Shown here piece by piece: positions 34,798-45,049 of a DNA stretch of 64,000 nt. Position 1 is the stretch's first letter, and each line of letters opens with the position of its first letter. The DNA is taken from assembly GCA_009739215.1 (NCBI GenBank), contig VSJF01000002.1, positions 1 through 64,000 of the forward strand. The letters run 5' to 3'. The notes beneath the pieces are model-generated. The model worked only from the letters and a program-made list of their open reading frames with translations. It was not told the DNA's origin and made no database searches. The position numbers and the translations under genes were made by a program. Origin of the DNA: Floccularia luteovirens. Taxonomy: Eukaryota; Basidiomycota; Agaricomycetes; Agaricales; Squamanitaceae.

Positions 34798-35904
34798 CAC
34801 AGCCTTGCCTCAGAAATCACCATTTTCTTGCTATTGGTTGCTATCCACAACTTTAGTGATCTAATTAGTGAGTGACTGATAAGCCTACTGCACATTCTCC
34901 TGATTCCATGTTATATTAACTCCAATCCAGAAGCTACAGAAACCTTGGATATGTCTATTTGAATATACCACACAATTCCCCTTACTTTCTTCTTTTGCTC
35001 CTCTAGCCCAGCAACCGATCAATCTGTAGGACGTGACACATGTCACATGTCACAGTCACATTAAGTCGTAGCAAACTGCAACTTCATTTGTAGACTTAAC
35101 AACAACAACAACACCATAACATAAAAACCATTAATTATAACTACCTTACTATATTCTAATAAACATTCCCCAATCATATATTTAACCCTCTTCATTCAAT
35201 TCCTGTCTAGTTGCTATACAATCCCCTGCACATTCTCTCTTAATCTCCATACTCTGTGACATTACATGCGACTTCTTCTGACCAACTCACTCTCTGCTTA
35301 ATAGCTACTGAGATAACCAGATCATGGGATCATCCTTCCTATCTTAACAATTGCACTATCTGATCACTTGGCACTCTTGTCCACCCCTGTGCCATCTGGT
35401 TATCTCATATGCAACTCCAAAAATAGCAAGGTATGCTCCAGACTTCTGTGATCATATGCAATGCCAGCATTGCACACTTGCTTGCTGGCCTGTTGACTAT
35501 ACCAAACTCTTCATAACTACTTCATTTTCTCTCCTACCCTTTCGCTTATTAGAGATTGGATTCTCCCACACTCTTTAAACTATTTCTCTGTTTATCTCAT
35601 TTTTCTCACTGTCTTACAAACAGTAAAATTAAAAATACTTTGCTAGCTACTTGCAAATATTCTCTCTCTGTAGAAAGAACAAAAACTTGTACAGTAGTTA
35701 GAAAAATTCAGTTTCCCTTTCCCCTCTCCTCAGAGAATATTCAGAAGCAGAGAAAACCAGCTCACTCTAAGTTTCTTCACTCTCCTGACTGATTTCACTG
35801 CTTTCACTCACTATAAGTTATCTAACTTGTCAAATATTGTCCTTTGCACTCTTCTGTTGGCATATTTGGACCCTTTAGTATAATAACTCACTCATCCAAG
35901 TGAG
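34798..35904. other. TE-interspersed unique sequence
   Basis: Apart from the short LTR at 35025-35218, I see no domain or gene here. Composition is AT-rich with pyrimidine runs. It may be decayed element sequence. Confidence 0.4.
35025..35218 (+). mobile_element. Short solo LTR (TG...TA family), reference copy
   Basis: 194 bp, TGTAGGACGTGACACATG to GTCTAGTTGCTATA, bounded by a perfect CAATC target-site duplication (35020-35024 and 35219-35223). This and the copy at 61388 fix the family termini as TG...TA rather than TG...CA. Confidence 0.9.
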
Positions 35905-36503
35905 TGTTATGACCTTATCCAGACTCCGCATATATCACTGGACTTTAGGCTACATGCATAATGCATTCCTGCCTCATTTATTACTTTCCCATACATGTTT
36001 TGTATATGACTTGTGTTTTGGTTCTTTTAACTTGTAGTGACTTGTACAAGCTTCTAAATGACTAGTAGATACTTCTGTATAACTCTGTGCTGACTCGTAG
36101 CTTACTGAGCAAGCATGCAATAGTTTATTATTAGAAGTAGTATACTTGTATTTAAGTAGCACAAAACTACAGACAAGCCTTAGCTTGATCTTAGTTTTGA
36201 GTACTTGCAATACAATTGCTTATTACTCTGTTACCTCTGGTTAATCTCCCTCCCCTGTCTAGGACAGCAGGACAAGTTGTAATAACGGCACAGGTGACAT
36301 CATACATGCTGAAAGGCCTGCATGTTCTTCCTCTGTAACTGACCTCAGAGAGACTCCGACGAGTGGTTTGTAACTCATGTAGTGGAGTAACCCCACTATT
36401 GTGCCAGGGAAATCTGACTGGCAAAACCGTCAACTGTTCTCTTACCTGGATGGCCAAACGACGAGACAGTAAATGACAATGTACAAAACCCCTAATGGTA
36501 ACA
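35905..36503 (+). mobile_element. 5' LTR of chromodomain Ty3 element
   Basis: 599 bp from TGTTATGACCTTATCC to CCCCTAATGGTAACA. A TATA-like TTTAAG lies at 36151-36156 and an AGCTTGATCTT word about 30 bases downstream, the proposed RNA start. The internal region of the element follows directly. Confidence 0.85.
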
Positions 36504-36504
36504 A

Positions 36505-36515
36505 AAGATCAAGCT
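36505..36515 (+). promoter_or_regulatory. Putative self-priming primer-binding site
   Basis: AAGATCAAGCT, one base after the LTR end. It is the exact reverse complement of 36182-36192 in the LTR. There is no TGG start as in tRNA-primed elements. See the finding on self-priming. Confidence 0.6.
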
Positions 36516-36569
36516 GATTGATTGTAACTTCCTCAAGTTTGACAACCCCCAACACCCTTTAACCACCAT

Positions 36570-37717
36570 GCTCTTTTATAAGCAAAACCCCCATCTCTAA
36601 TTTCAGATCTATCTCCTCCTCTTACAACCTCCCAGGAATATACTCTGCACAGTCCCCATCCCCACCACCTCAACAGCAATCCAGTGCATTTGCCAGACTT
36701 CATACCAGACTCACAGAACAAGCAGCCAAGCAACAAATAAGAGACCCTTGGGTTAGACCAGCCAAATCACCCAATACACTGCAGCAACCACCCCCGCTCC
36801 AAATAACCAATGAGCCACAAGAACACTACAAAGAAGAACAAGAAGTAGAACAACAGTTTTATGAAGAAGCTCAACAAATGCCACCACACATCACTTACAA
36901 CTCAGATGTTGAAATGTCCAGCAATGCAAAAGAAATTAATGTCAGCAGACCAATACCATTTAATGGCAAGAAAGAACATGCACAACCATTCTTACAAGAT
37001 GTCCAAATATATTTGGACATGAATGAAGAAATTTATAACAGTGATAAGAAGAAAATCTTATTCACACTTTCATTTATGAAAGAAGGAACAGCAGCTATCT
37101 ACTACTCAAACATTATAGAAACTGCCAACGGAAACTACGGAACATGGTCTCAATTTAAGAAAGCATTCCTAGAAGCATTCCAAGCACAGAATGTAGCTAT
37201 GCAAGCAAGAACTAACCTCGCCAACCTACAGATATCTGGCAATAATATTACCAAGTACATCTCAGAATTTAAAATCCTATCATCACAAGCAGGGATACAC
37301 AAAGACACATCACTCATAGATATATTCATGAGAGGATTAAATGACAAACTAGTCGAATGTTTCTACAAACTAGACAACTTCCTGACCACCATGGAACAAG
37401 TCTACAAATATGCATTCCAGTTCGCAGATAGACTATAATGAATGAAAGACTTCCTATAGTCCAGAAAGAAACTATTCGCAAGACCAAACTTATTCCCAGC
37501 AAGAACAACAGGAAGAGACCCCAATGCAATGGAAATTGACCGTATCAACATTGAGGAACCTGTCTTAGACATGGAAGAACTAGAAGAAATAAATAGAATG
37601 TCGTTCGAAGAACAGAACAATCATTTCCTAAATGGGCTATGCTTCATATGCCATCAGAAAGGACATCAATCTAAAGATTGCCCCAAAAGGAAAACCCTGA
37701 AAAGAAGAAACACCTCA
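36570..37717 (+). pseudogene. Ty3 gag (capsid and CCHC knuckle), with stops
   Basis: Capsid-like region of about 300 codons: the clean part 36878-37438 contains FNGKKEHAQPFLQDVQIYLD and a retrotrans-gag type helix block (FKKAFLEAFQAQNVAMQART, IDIFMRGLN). The frame is open upstream to about 36570 but without an ATG, so the true N-terminus is uncertain. After in-frame stops at 37436-37441 the next piece carries the zinc knuckle CFICHQKGHQSKDC (C-x2-C-x4-H-x4-C) near 37640-37682. The gene packages element RNA in the cytoplasm; this copy is inactive. Confidence 0.85.
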
Positions 37718-37854
37718 TGATACAACTTCCAAAAACCTAAAACAGTTAAAGAATTATCCACTGCAGTAAGAGCACTATTAACAGAATTATCTGATGAAGA
37801 ACAAGAAGAATTCTTCAAAGAATTAGAAAAAGAGGATTTTTCACCCAATCAATA

Positions 37855-38391
37855 GTGACCATGGCTATTGATTATCCAATCAGAGTGGTAGTCCCTACCC
37901 TTATGACACAAGACTCCCTATACATTCCACTTTGTTTCGAAGTAGGAAACAACTCCTTGGGAAAAGAAATAGTCATTACTAAAGCATTAGTTGACTCTGG
38001 AGCTACCAAAAGCTTCATACATTCAGACTTTGTACCAAAACTTAAAAGAAGACAAAGACCTATATTAGGGAAAAAAATAAATGTCACAAATGCAGATGGA
38101 TCCCCAAATGGACAAGTTACCCATTATATCAAAACCCCTCTCATACTTAAAAGAGAAGCAAATCATCAAGTTATCCTATATATTGCAAACATAGGATGCC
38201 AAGATATTATCTTAGGAATGGATTGGCTTAAATGCCTAAATCCCATAATCAATTGGAAAAATGGAACTCTTGATGTTCCAAACAATTCTCCACTTGTGCA
38301 AATAACCACAGAAGAAGCAATACTCCAAATCATACAGGAGGATCATAACAAAGAACCCCTTGACCCTGATGGGATCAAACACTACCTATAA
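37855..38391 (+). pseudogene. Ty3 pol: aspartic protease
   Basis: Open for 178 codons. Contains the active-site block KALVDSGATKSFIHSDFV with DSGA and the conserved ILGMDWLKCLNPIINW block. The stop at 38389-38391 separates it from the reverse transcriptase; intact relatives read through. Confidence 0.85.
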
Positions 38392-38436
38392 GATTCTGGT
38401 TCTGAAACTGAAGAAGAATATCTGATCCAAGTCAAA

Positions 38437-39306
38437 ATGACTCAGGCCCAAACAATGGCAGCAAATGCCACACCAAAAGAAGTAACAACAATAGAAGAAA
38501 AACTCCCGAAAGAGTTTCATCTATTTAAAGATGTATTCAATAAACAAAAATCTGATAGAATGCTGGCAAGATGCCCCTGGGATCACAAAATTGATCTCAA
38601 ACCCAATTTTAAGAATAAAGATAGTAAAATCTATCCCCTCAACTCTATTGAAGATCAGAAGATGCAAGAATTCATCAAAGAAAACCTCGCAAAAGGGTAC
38701 ATCCGACCCTCTGAGTCAGAAATGGCTTCTCCATTCTTCTTTGTCACAAAGAAAGATAGAAGCTTAAGACCCTGCCAAGACTATCATTACCTAAATGAAG
38801 GAACAATTAAGAAACCATACTCTCTACCCTTAATCTTGGAACTCTTAACCAAACTAAGAGATGGCAAGATCTTTACAAAACTCAACATCCGATGGGGATA
38901 CAATAATGTTAGAATTTGAGAAGGCGACGAGCCTAAAGCAGCATTCAAAACCAAAATGGGACTCTTTGAGCCCACAGTTATGTTTTTCGGAATGTGCAAC
39001 TCCCCTGCAACCTTCCAAAACATGATGGATGACATATTCAGAGATATGATCGATGAAGGATGGGTCACAATCTACATGGATGACATCCTGATATTTTCAG
39101 AAACACCAGAACAACAAACCAAAAGAACCCTGAAAGTCCTAAAAAGGGTTAAGGAACATAACCTCTATCTAAAAATAGAGAAATGCAAATTTAACAAAGA
39201 ACACATAGAATACCTGGAACTCATCATTTCAGAGAACAAGATCTTGATGGATCCAATTAAACTAAAAGGAATTGAAGACTGGCCATCACCACAAAAAGTC
39301 AAATAA
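38437..39306 (+). pseudogene. Ty3 pol: reverse transcriptase
   Basis: Two open pieces separated by one TGA at 38917-38919. Motifs seen in order: SPFFFVTKKDRSLRPCQDYHYLNE, KLNIRWGYNNVRI (usual D replaced), MFFGMCNSPATFQNMMDDIF and the catalytic YMDDILIFSE at about 39073. Family: Metaviridae chromovirus group. Inactive because of stops. Confidence 0.9.
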
Positions 39307-39900
39307 ATCAGAAGTTTCCTAGGATTCGGAAACTTTTACAGAAAATTCATACACAGGTTTTCAGACTTAGCACAACTGCTAAACGAACTCCTCAAAAAGA
39401 ACACCAAGTTTATATGGTCAAATGAATATCAAACATCATTCGAAAAACTCAAAAAAGCATTTACCACTACTCCGGTCCTACAAATGCCAGACTTTAAGAA
39501 ACAATTTCTACTAGAAACAGATGCATCAAAATATGCATCAGGAGCAGTCCTGAAACAAAAAGACATAAATGGGCTATGACACCCATGTGGATTCATCTCC
39601 AAATCATTCACAGAAACAGAAAGAAATTATGAGATCTATGATCAAGAACTTTTCACAGTAATCTGAGCTCTCACAGAATGGAGACATTTCCTCCTCAGAT
39701 CTCCATTCCTAGTCATCATGACTTGCGACCACAAGAACCTTACCTATTACAGGAATCCCCAGAAACTAAATAGAAGACAGGCCTGATGGAGCCTATTCTT
39801 TTCAGAATTCAACATCGTGTTAATACACACACCCAGATCCCAAATGGTGCAAAGCGATGCACTGTTAAGAAGACCAGACTATATCCCAAAAGAGGATCAT
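39307..39900 (+). pseudogene. Ty3 pol: RNase H
   Basis: After a stop at 39304-39306 the frame reads IRSFLGFGNFYRKFI, then the RNase H block LLETDASKYASGAVLKQKD, [12 protein letters not shown] and [11 protein letters not shown] stops interrupt at 39576, 39664 and 39784, each where arginine or a similar residue is expected. Confidence 0.85.
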
Positions 39901-41600
39901 GATAACAAGGACATCACCATGCTCCCTAAACAAATGTTTATCTGAGTCATCGACACAGAAACTAAGCAACAAATCCTCAATTCTCACAAGAAAAAACCAA
40001 TGATGCAAGAAGCAATTGACACTATAAAGAACTTCCAAACAACAAAAGCTGCACTACCAGACTGGAAAATAGAAAATGGACTTCTCTTCTATCAGAATAA
40101 AAGTTATATTCCAATGAACAAAAATCTAAGAAGACAACTATTACAGAAATACCACGACTCCACCCCTATGGGACACCCTGGAATACTCTGCACCCTAGAA
40201 CTTCTAAAACAAGACTATTGGTGGCCTGGTGTTACCATTTGGGGGTTATATGTTGTCGTTAACTGGTCTTCATTGTTAGGGTATCTGGGTTAGGGAATGT
40301 TGATTGTTTGCCAGTCAGATTTCCCTAGTGCAATAGTAGGTTACACTACTACACAGGTTACAAACCACCTGTTGGAGTCTCTCTGAGGTCAGTTACAGAG
40401 GAGGGGATAGCCAGGTGTTTTAGGCTATACGGTGTTGTCCGTGCCGCTATATACAATGATCCTGCCATCCTAGACAGGGGAGGGAGTGTTACTTATGTTG
40501 TTAATGAGGTAACTGAGTAATCGCCTATATTAGAGGGTACTCGAAACTAAGATCAAGCTGAGGCTTGTCTGTAGTTTCATGCTACTTAAATACAAGTATG
40601 CTACTTCTAATTATAACCTATTGTGCAATTGCTCAGTAACCTACGAGTCAATGCAGAGTTATACAGAAGTATCTACAAGTCATTTAGAAGCTTATACAAG
40701 TCATTACGAGTTAATAGAAGTAAAGTGCAAGTCATATACAAAACATGTATAAGAAAGTAATAAACAAGGCGGGAATGCATTGCACATGCATTCTAAAGTC
40801 CAGGGAGATAGCACGTATCTGGATAAGGTCATAACACCTGGTATCCACACATTCACAAAGAACTATGTCTGAGGCTGCATCATCTGCCAACAGACAAAAA
40901 TAAACAGACATCCAACAACACCACCCTATAATCCAATAGGCACCCCAGAAAACAATAGACCATTCACACAAACATCTGTAGATTTTATCACAGATCTACC
41001 CAAATCAGATAGCTATGATAGTATCATGGTCGTAGTAGACCATGGGCTTATAAAGGGGGTAATTCTAATTCCTTGTCATAAGACAATAGATGCAATCCAG
41101 ACCGCCCAACTCCTGATCAATCATGTGTATAAATGCTTTGGTCTTCCAGACAAAATCATATCCAATAGAGGACCACAATTTGCCTCTAAAGTGTTTCAAG
41201 AATTTGGGAAACTTCTAGGCATCAAACTAGCCATGAGTACCACCTACCACCCTCAAACAGATGGAGGCACAGAACATGCAAATCAAGAAATAGAAGCATA
41301 CCTCGCTATCTTCTGCACAAACAACCCCGAAACATGGAACTCCTACCTCCCACTTTTAGAATTCTCTTACAATCAGAAACCCCACACACTTCAAGACAAA
41401 TCCCCATTCTATATAATGATGGGATATGACTCACAACCATTCCCAACAGCCTATAACAAAAGCAATGTGCCATCTATCAAAGAAAGATTGAAATCAATCC
41501 AAGAAGCATAAGACGAAGCAAATGCAGCACATGAACTTGCATGTCAAACAATGATAAGTTGAGTCAAGAACAAGTTTACACCCTTTAAGAAGAACGACTA
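39901..41600 (+). pseudogene. Ty3 pol: integrase, split by a solo LTR
   Basis: Zinc-binding HHCC begins KYHDSTPMGHPGILCTLELL...WWPG, is interrupted by the LTR at 40230-40836, and resumes IHTFTKNYV-stop-GCIICQQ. The catalytic core has DFITDLPKSDSYDSIMVVVD. The second catalytic Asp is Asn (ISNRGPQFAS instead of ISDRGPQF), a G to A change, and the Glu region HPQTDGGTEHANQE is present. Loss of the Asp alone would abolish integration. Confidence 0.9.
40230..40836 (-). mobile_element. Solo LTR inserted in the Ty3 integrase
   Basis: 607 bp, same family as the host element but in opposite orientation, with a perfect CCTGG target-site duplication (40225-40229 and 40837-40841). The integrase frame continues across it when it and one duplicate are ignored. 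Confidence 0.95.
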
Positions 41601-42033
41601 AGTATAGCTAGAGTCAAAGCATTTAAAACTTAGATATCAGAAAAGGAAACTAGCACCTAAACGGGAAGGACCATTTCCTATTACGGAAGTCCTTAGCACC
41701 CTTACCTACTGATTGAAACTCCCAACATCATGGAGAATACACCCCATTTTCCATGCCTCACTCCTCACCTCTTATCAAGAAATAGAAGTCCACAGACCTA
41801 ATTATACAAAACCACCCCCAGATCTTATTGATAACACCAAGGAATACGAAGTAGAAGATATTGTAATGCACCAAAACAATGGAAGAAGAATCCATTACCT
41901 AGTCAAATGGAAAGGCTATCCCTTCTCAAATAACTCATGGGAACCTGAATCCCATTTAAAGAACTCCCTAGAAATCCTAAATGCTTATAAAGTGATACAC
42001 AGAATACTACTCCCCATTCCCTTCAACATATAG
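41601..42033 (+). pseudogene. Ty3 pol: integrase C-terminus with chromodomain
   Basis: After a stop-containing linker (near 41600-41712) the open piece has the GPFPI-type module then LPTSWRIHPIFHASLL, and ends with a chromodomain: EYEVEDIVMHQNNGRRIHYLVKWKGYP...NNSWEPESHLKN. Chromodomains of this kind steer integration toward histone-marked chromatin. Confidence 0.9.
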
Positions 42034-42035
42034 AA

Positions 42036-42870
42036 ATGACTTCTAACAAAGAAACCTCCCTAGCACTAGTAGCAACAACCCCAGAACCCATTCCTCAAAG
42101 CCCAGCTTATATTCAGTCTGCCCCAACAACCCCTATTCACAGAGAACAATCTATATTTATCCAACCATCAGAAATATCTGTACTACCACCAGTATCCCCC
42201 CTTGTGCTGCCAACCACATTTGTACCACCATCTGCATTATCCCCAGCATCCCCACCAGCACCAGCACCATCCCCTGTTTTGCCCTTGATTAAACTCCCAT
42301 CCTCAGCACCCATCTCTCCACCTCCATTGCATGTCCACATTCAGACCCCCATCATTCCCATCTCCTCAGAATCCGACAGCTCAACCTCTACAGATCCACC
42401 CTGTCCTAGAGTATCCTCTGAGATCAACTATCTCCACCTTTCAGATATTAAAAGGCTATTTAGAGAAGAAGACAAGAGACTCTTCATCAATGACTGGCTT
42501 GACAAAATCGCCCCTAAGAACACCCCTAAATTTAGAGAACTATACACTTCATTTGAAGTCCATAAGAAATTACAACAACTCACAACCAAGGTCATTGAGC
42601 TTAGCACCCTCCAACTTGACTCTCTCAATCGCAAAGGTCTCACAGACCAATTGTCTATATATCTCAAATCAGAAGCAAGGACGATCACTCCTTGTCTGCT
42701 ACTCCCTCTTTACACTCCACAATGTACAGAATGTAACATAGGCAGACCAAGAACATCTCCTCCACCACAATCACAGAAACCCACCCCTATCACCCTCAGA
42801 GCCATCAACAACAAATGTTTCTAGTGTGGATCGATATACCACTGGGCAATGGATTGCCCCAAATACAGTG
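42036..42870 (+). pseudogene. Extra ORF downstream of Ty3 pol (ORF3) with CCHC knuckle
   Basis: Begins just after the pol stop. The first 120 codons are Pro/Ser/Thr-rich (SPASPPAPAPSPVLPL and similar), then a compact helical part (DIKRLFREEDKRLFINDWLDK, YTSFEVHKKLQQLTTKVIEL), ending at 42822-42824. The TAG there stands inside a zinc knuckle C-F-x-C-GSIY-H-WAMD-C. An intact version would therefore be a Pro-rich, helical, CCHC protein resembling a second nucleocapsid-like product. Function unknown. Confidence 0.7.
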
Positions 42871-43240
42871 CACCTACTGCAGGAAATACAAGCCCAGTCA
42901 CTACTCTGGCAATTGGGTAGAATAGAAGGGAAAGGAAGAATGGGTTCTAGTTGGAAACCAGTGGTCTTATATAGATACCAGAGGTGCTTCTATCAGAGTT
43001 GCCTACAAGTACTCAGAGTAGACTAGAAGCACTCAGGGTAGTCTAGAAGCACTAGTACCATAGCAACAGAAATAGACTAGAAGCTGTCAGGGTAAGCTAG
43101 AAGCACTACCCTGAGCAGTCTAGAATAGTAGTCTAGGCCTTTCTGAATTATATATAAGGAGGCCTCTGTAGCATACTTTCCTCCAACTGAATAAACACTA
43201 TTCACACTCTAACACTACTGGCCAGCATTGCATCAAGGCA
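42871..43240. other. LTR-like remnant with CTAGAAGCACT repeats
   Basis: Contains several tandem-like TAGACTAGAAGCACTC words (43020-43120), a TATATATAAGGAGG element near 43151 and AATAAACACT near 43191, an order typical of an LTR promoter-terminator. I could not find a second copy in the window to fix its ends. The 3' LTR expected for the Ty3 element is not seen. Confidence 0.4.
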
Positions 43241-44201
43241 TCACCTGTCACAATGGCAACCTACAAGGAACTTGGTGATAACTTCCAGCATGAGTGTCAA
43301 ACTGCTATAATAATAATTTCCATGCTAAGTGCCATTGAAGAAACCACCTTGAAACTTAGAACTTTATATATGAAAAGCTGCTGAAGTACACCTCAACACT
43401 ATTCATTGGCTATTCTGGCACAACTAGCCATTGTTAGACCTATCTAAATTCCTCACACTGGAGCCACTTCACCACTGGCACAAGATGTTTTGGGACCATA
43501 ATACTAAATGGTGCATCAATTGTTACCGTTAGGGGTTTGCATCATTGTTTATCTGTCTCGTCATTTGGCCAGTCTGGGTTAGGGTGCAGTTGAATGCTTG
43601 TTGGATTTCCCAAGTATAGTAAAGGGAGATACCTTTACACAGGTTTTTAACTGCTGTTATGACCTTATCTGGATATGCACTATCTCCCTGGACTTTAGAA
43701 TGCATGTGCAACACATTCCCACCTCATTTATTACTTTCTTATACATATTTTGTATATGACTTGCGCTTTACTTCTATTAACTCATAATGACTTGTATAAG
43801 CTTCTAAATGACTTGTAGATACTTCTGTATAACTCTGCGTTGACTCGTAGGTTACTGAGCAATTGCACAATAGGTTATAATTAGAAGTAGCATACTTGTA
43901 TTTAAGTAGCATGAAACTACAGACAAGCCTCAGCTTGATCTTAGTTTTGAGTACCCTCTAATACAGGCAATTACTCAGTTACCTCGTTAATAACCTAAGT
44001 GACACTCCCTCCCCTGTCTAGGATGGCAGGATTGTTGTATATAGTGGCACAGATGACACCATATAGCCTGAAATGCCTGGCTGTCCCCTCTCTGTAACTG
44101 ACCTCAGAGAGACCCTGACAGGTGGTTTGTAACCTGTGTAGTAGTGTAACCTACTATTGCACCAGGGAAATGTTGAGCAGCCATGTGTGCAAGACACAGT
44201 G

Positions 44202-44770
44202 TGTTATGACCTTATCCGGACTTACGATATCTCCCTGGACTTTAGTACATGCGTCTTCAACGCGCTTTCCTGATGTTTCCTATCTTTAGTATACTGACTC
44301 TTATGTTTCGTGTTTTGACTCGTACGTGCATCTATTTGACTCAATGTGCCTTCCTATGACTGGTACCGCTTCTATATGACTTACAAGCTTAGCGATACGC
44401 CTTGTTGTAGTCTATTATTAGTAGTACATTTTATGTATTTAAGATAGCGCAAAACTGTAGGCAAGCCTTAGCTTGACCTTAGTTTTGGATACTGCCTAAC
44501 ATGCTTGATTATCCTGCTACCTCTGTGTGCGACTGAGCAATTCCTCCCTCCCTAGTCTAGGACGGCTAGCAAGTTGTAAATAATGGCATGCAAGACAGCA
44601 TACAGCCTGAAACGCCTGGCTGTCTCCTCCGTCGTAACTGACCTCAACGAGGCCTCCTACTGGTGGCTAAAGTAACTAGTTCAAGGACTCTACCCCTTGA
44701 CACACTAGGGAAATGTGACTAGCATTCAACTCTACCTCTGCAACAAACAATATCACACATAGCGGTAACA
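44202..44770 (+). mobile_element. Level-4 insertion: Ty3-family LTR inside the C2 LTR
   Basis: 569 bp, TGTTATGACC to GCGGTAACA, with a perfect CAGTG target-site duplication (44197-44201 and 44771-44775). More diverged than the other copies of its family in its middle part. Confidence 0.93.
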
Positions 44771-45049
44771 CAGTGGAGGAACTCAAAGATCTTACCTTGT
44801 GCTTACTTAGTTCACACCTTATGGTTAGCGTTACTACTACTACCTATAGAATAGGACAAGGTATCTATTCACATAAGAGTGTCCTTATATACAGTTCTAG
44901 CTGTATGTACATATTTATATAAGGGTCCATGACATGATGCATAGGGCATAGGGCATGGGGCATATGTGAGTGTAGTCATGTGACATATCACCTGACTCAT
45001 CACCTGATGAATTATGTAATCCATCATGTGATCATGCTGACGCAATACA

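Noticed and set aside
42137..42688. Minus-strand frames inside the Ty3 ORF3 region (Gly/Asp-rich)
   Set aside because: They mirror the Pro/Ser-rich plus-strand reading and show no domain.
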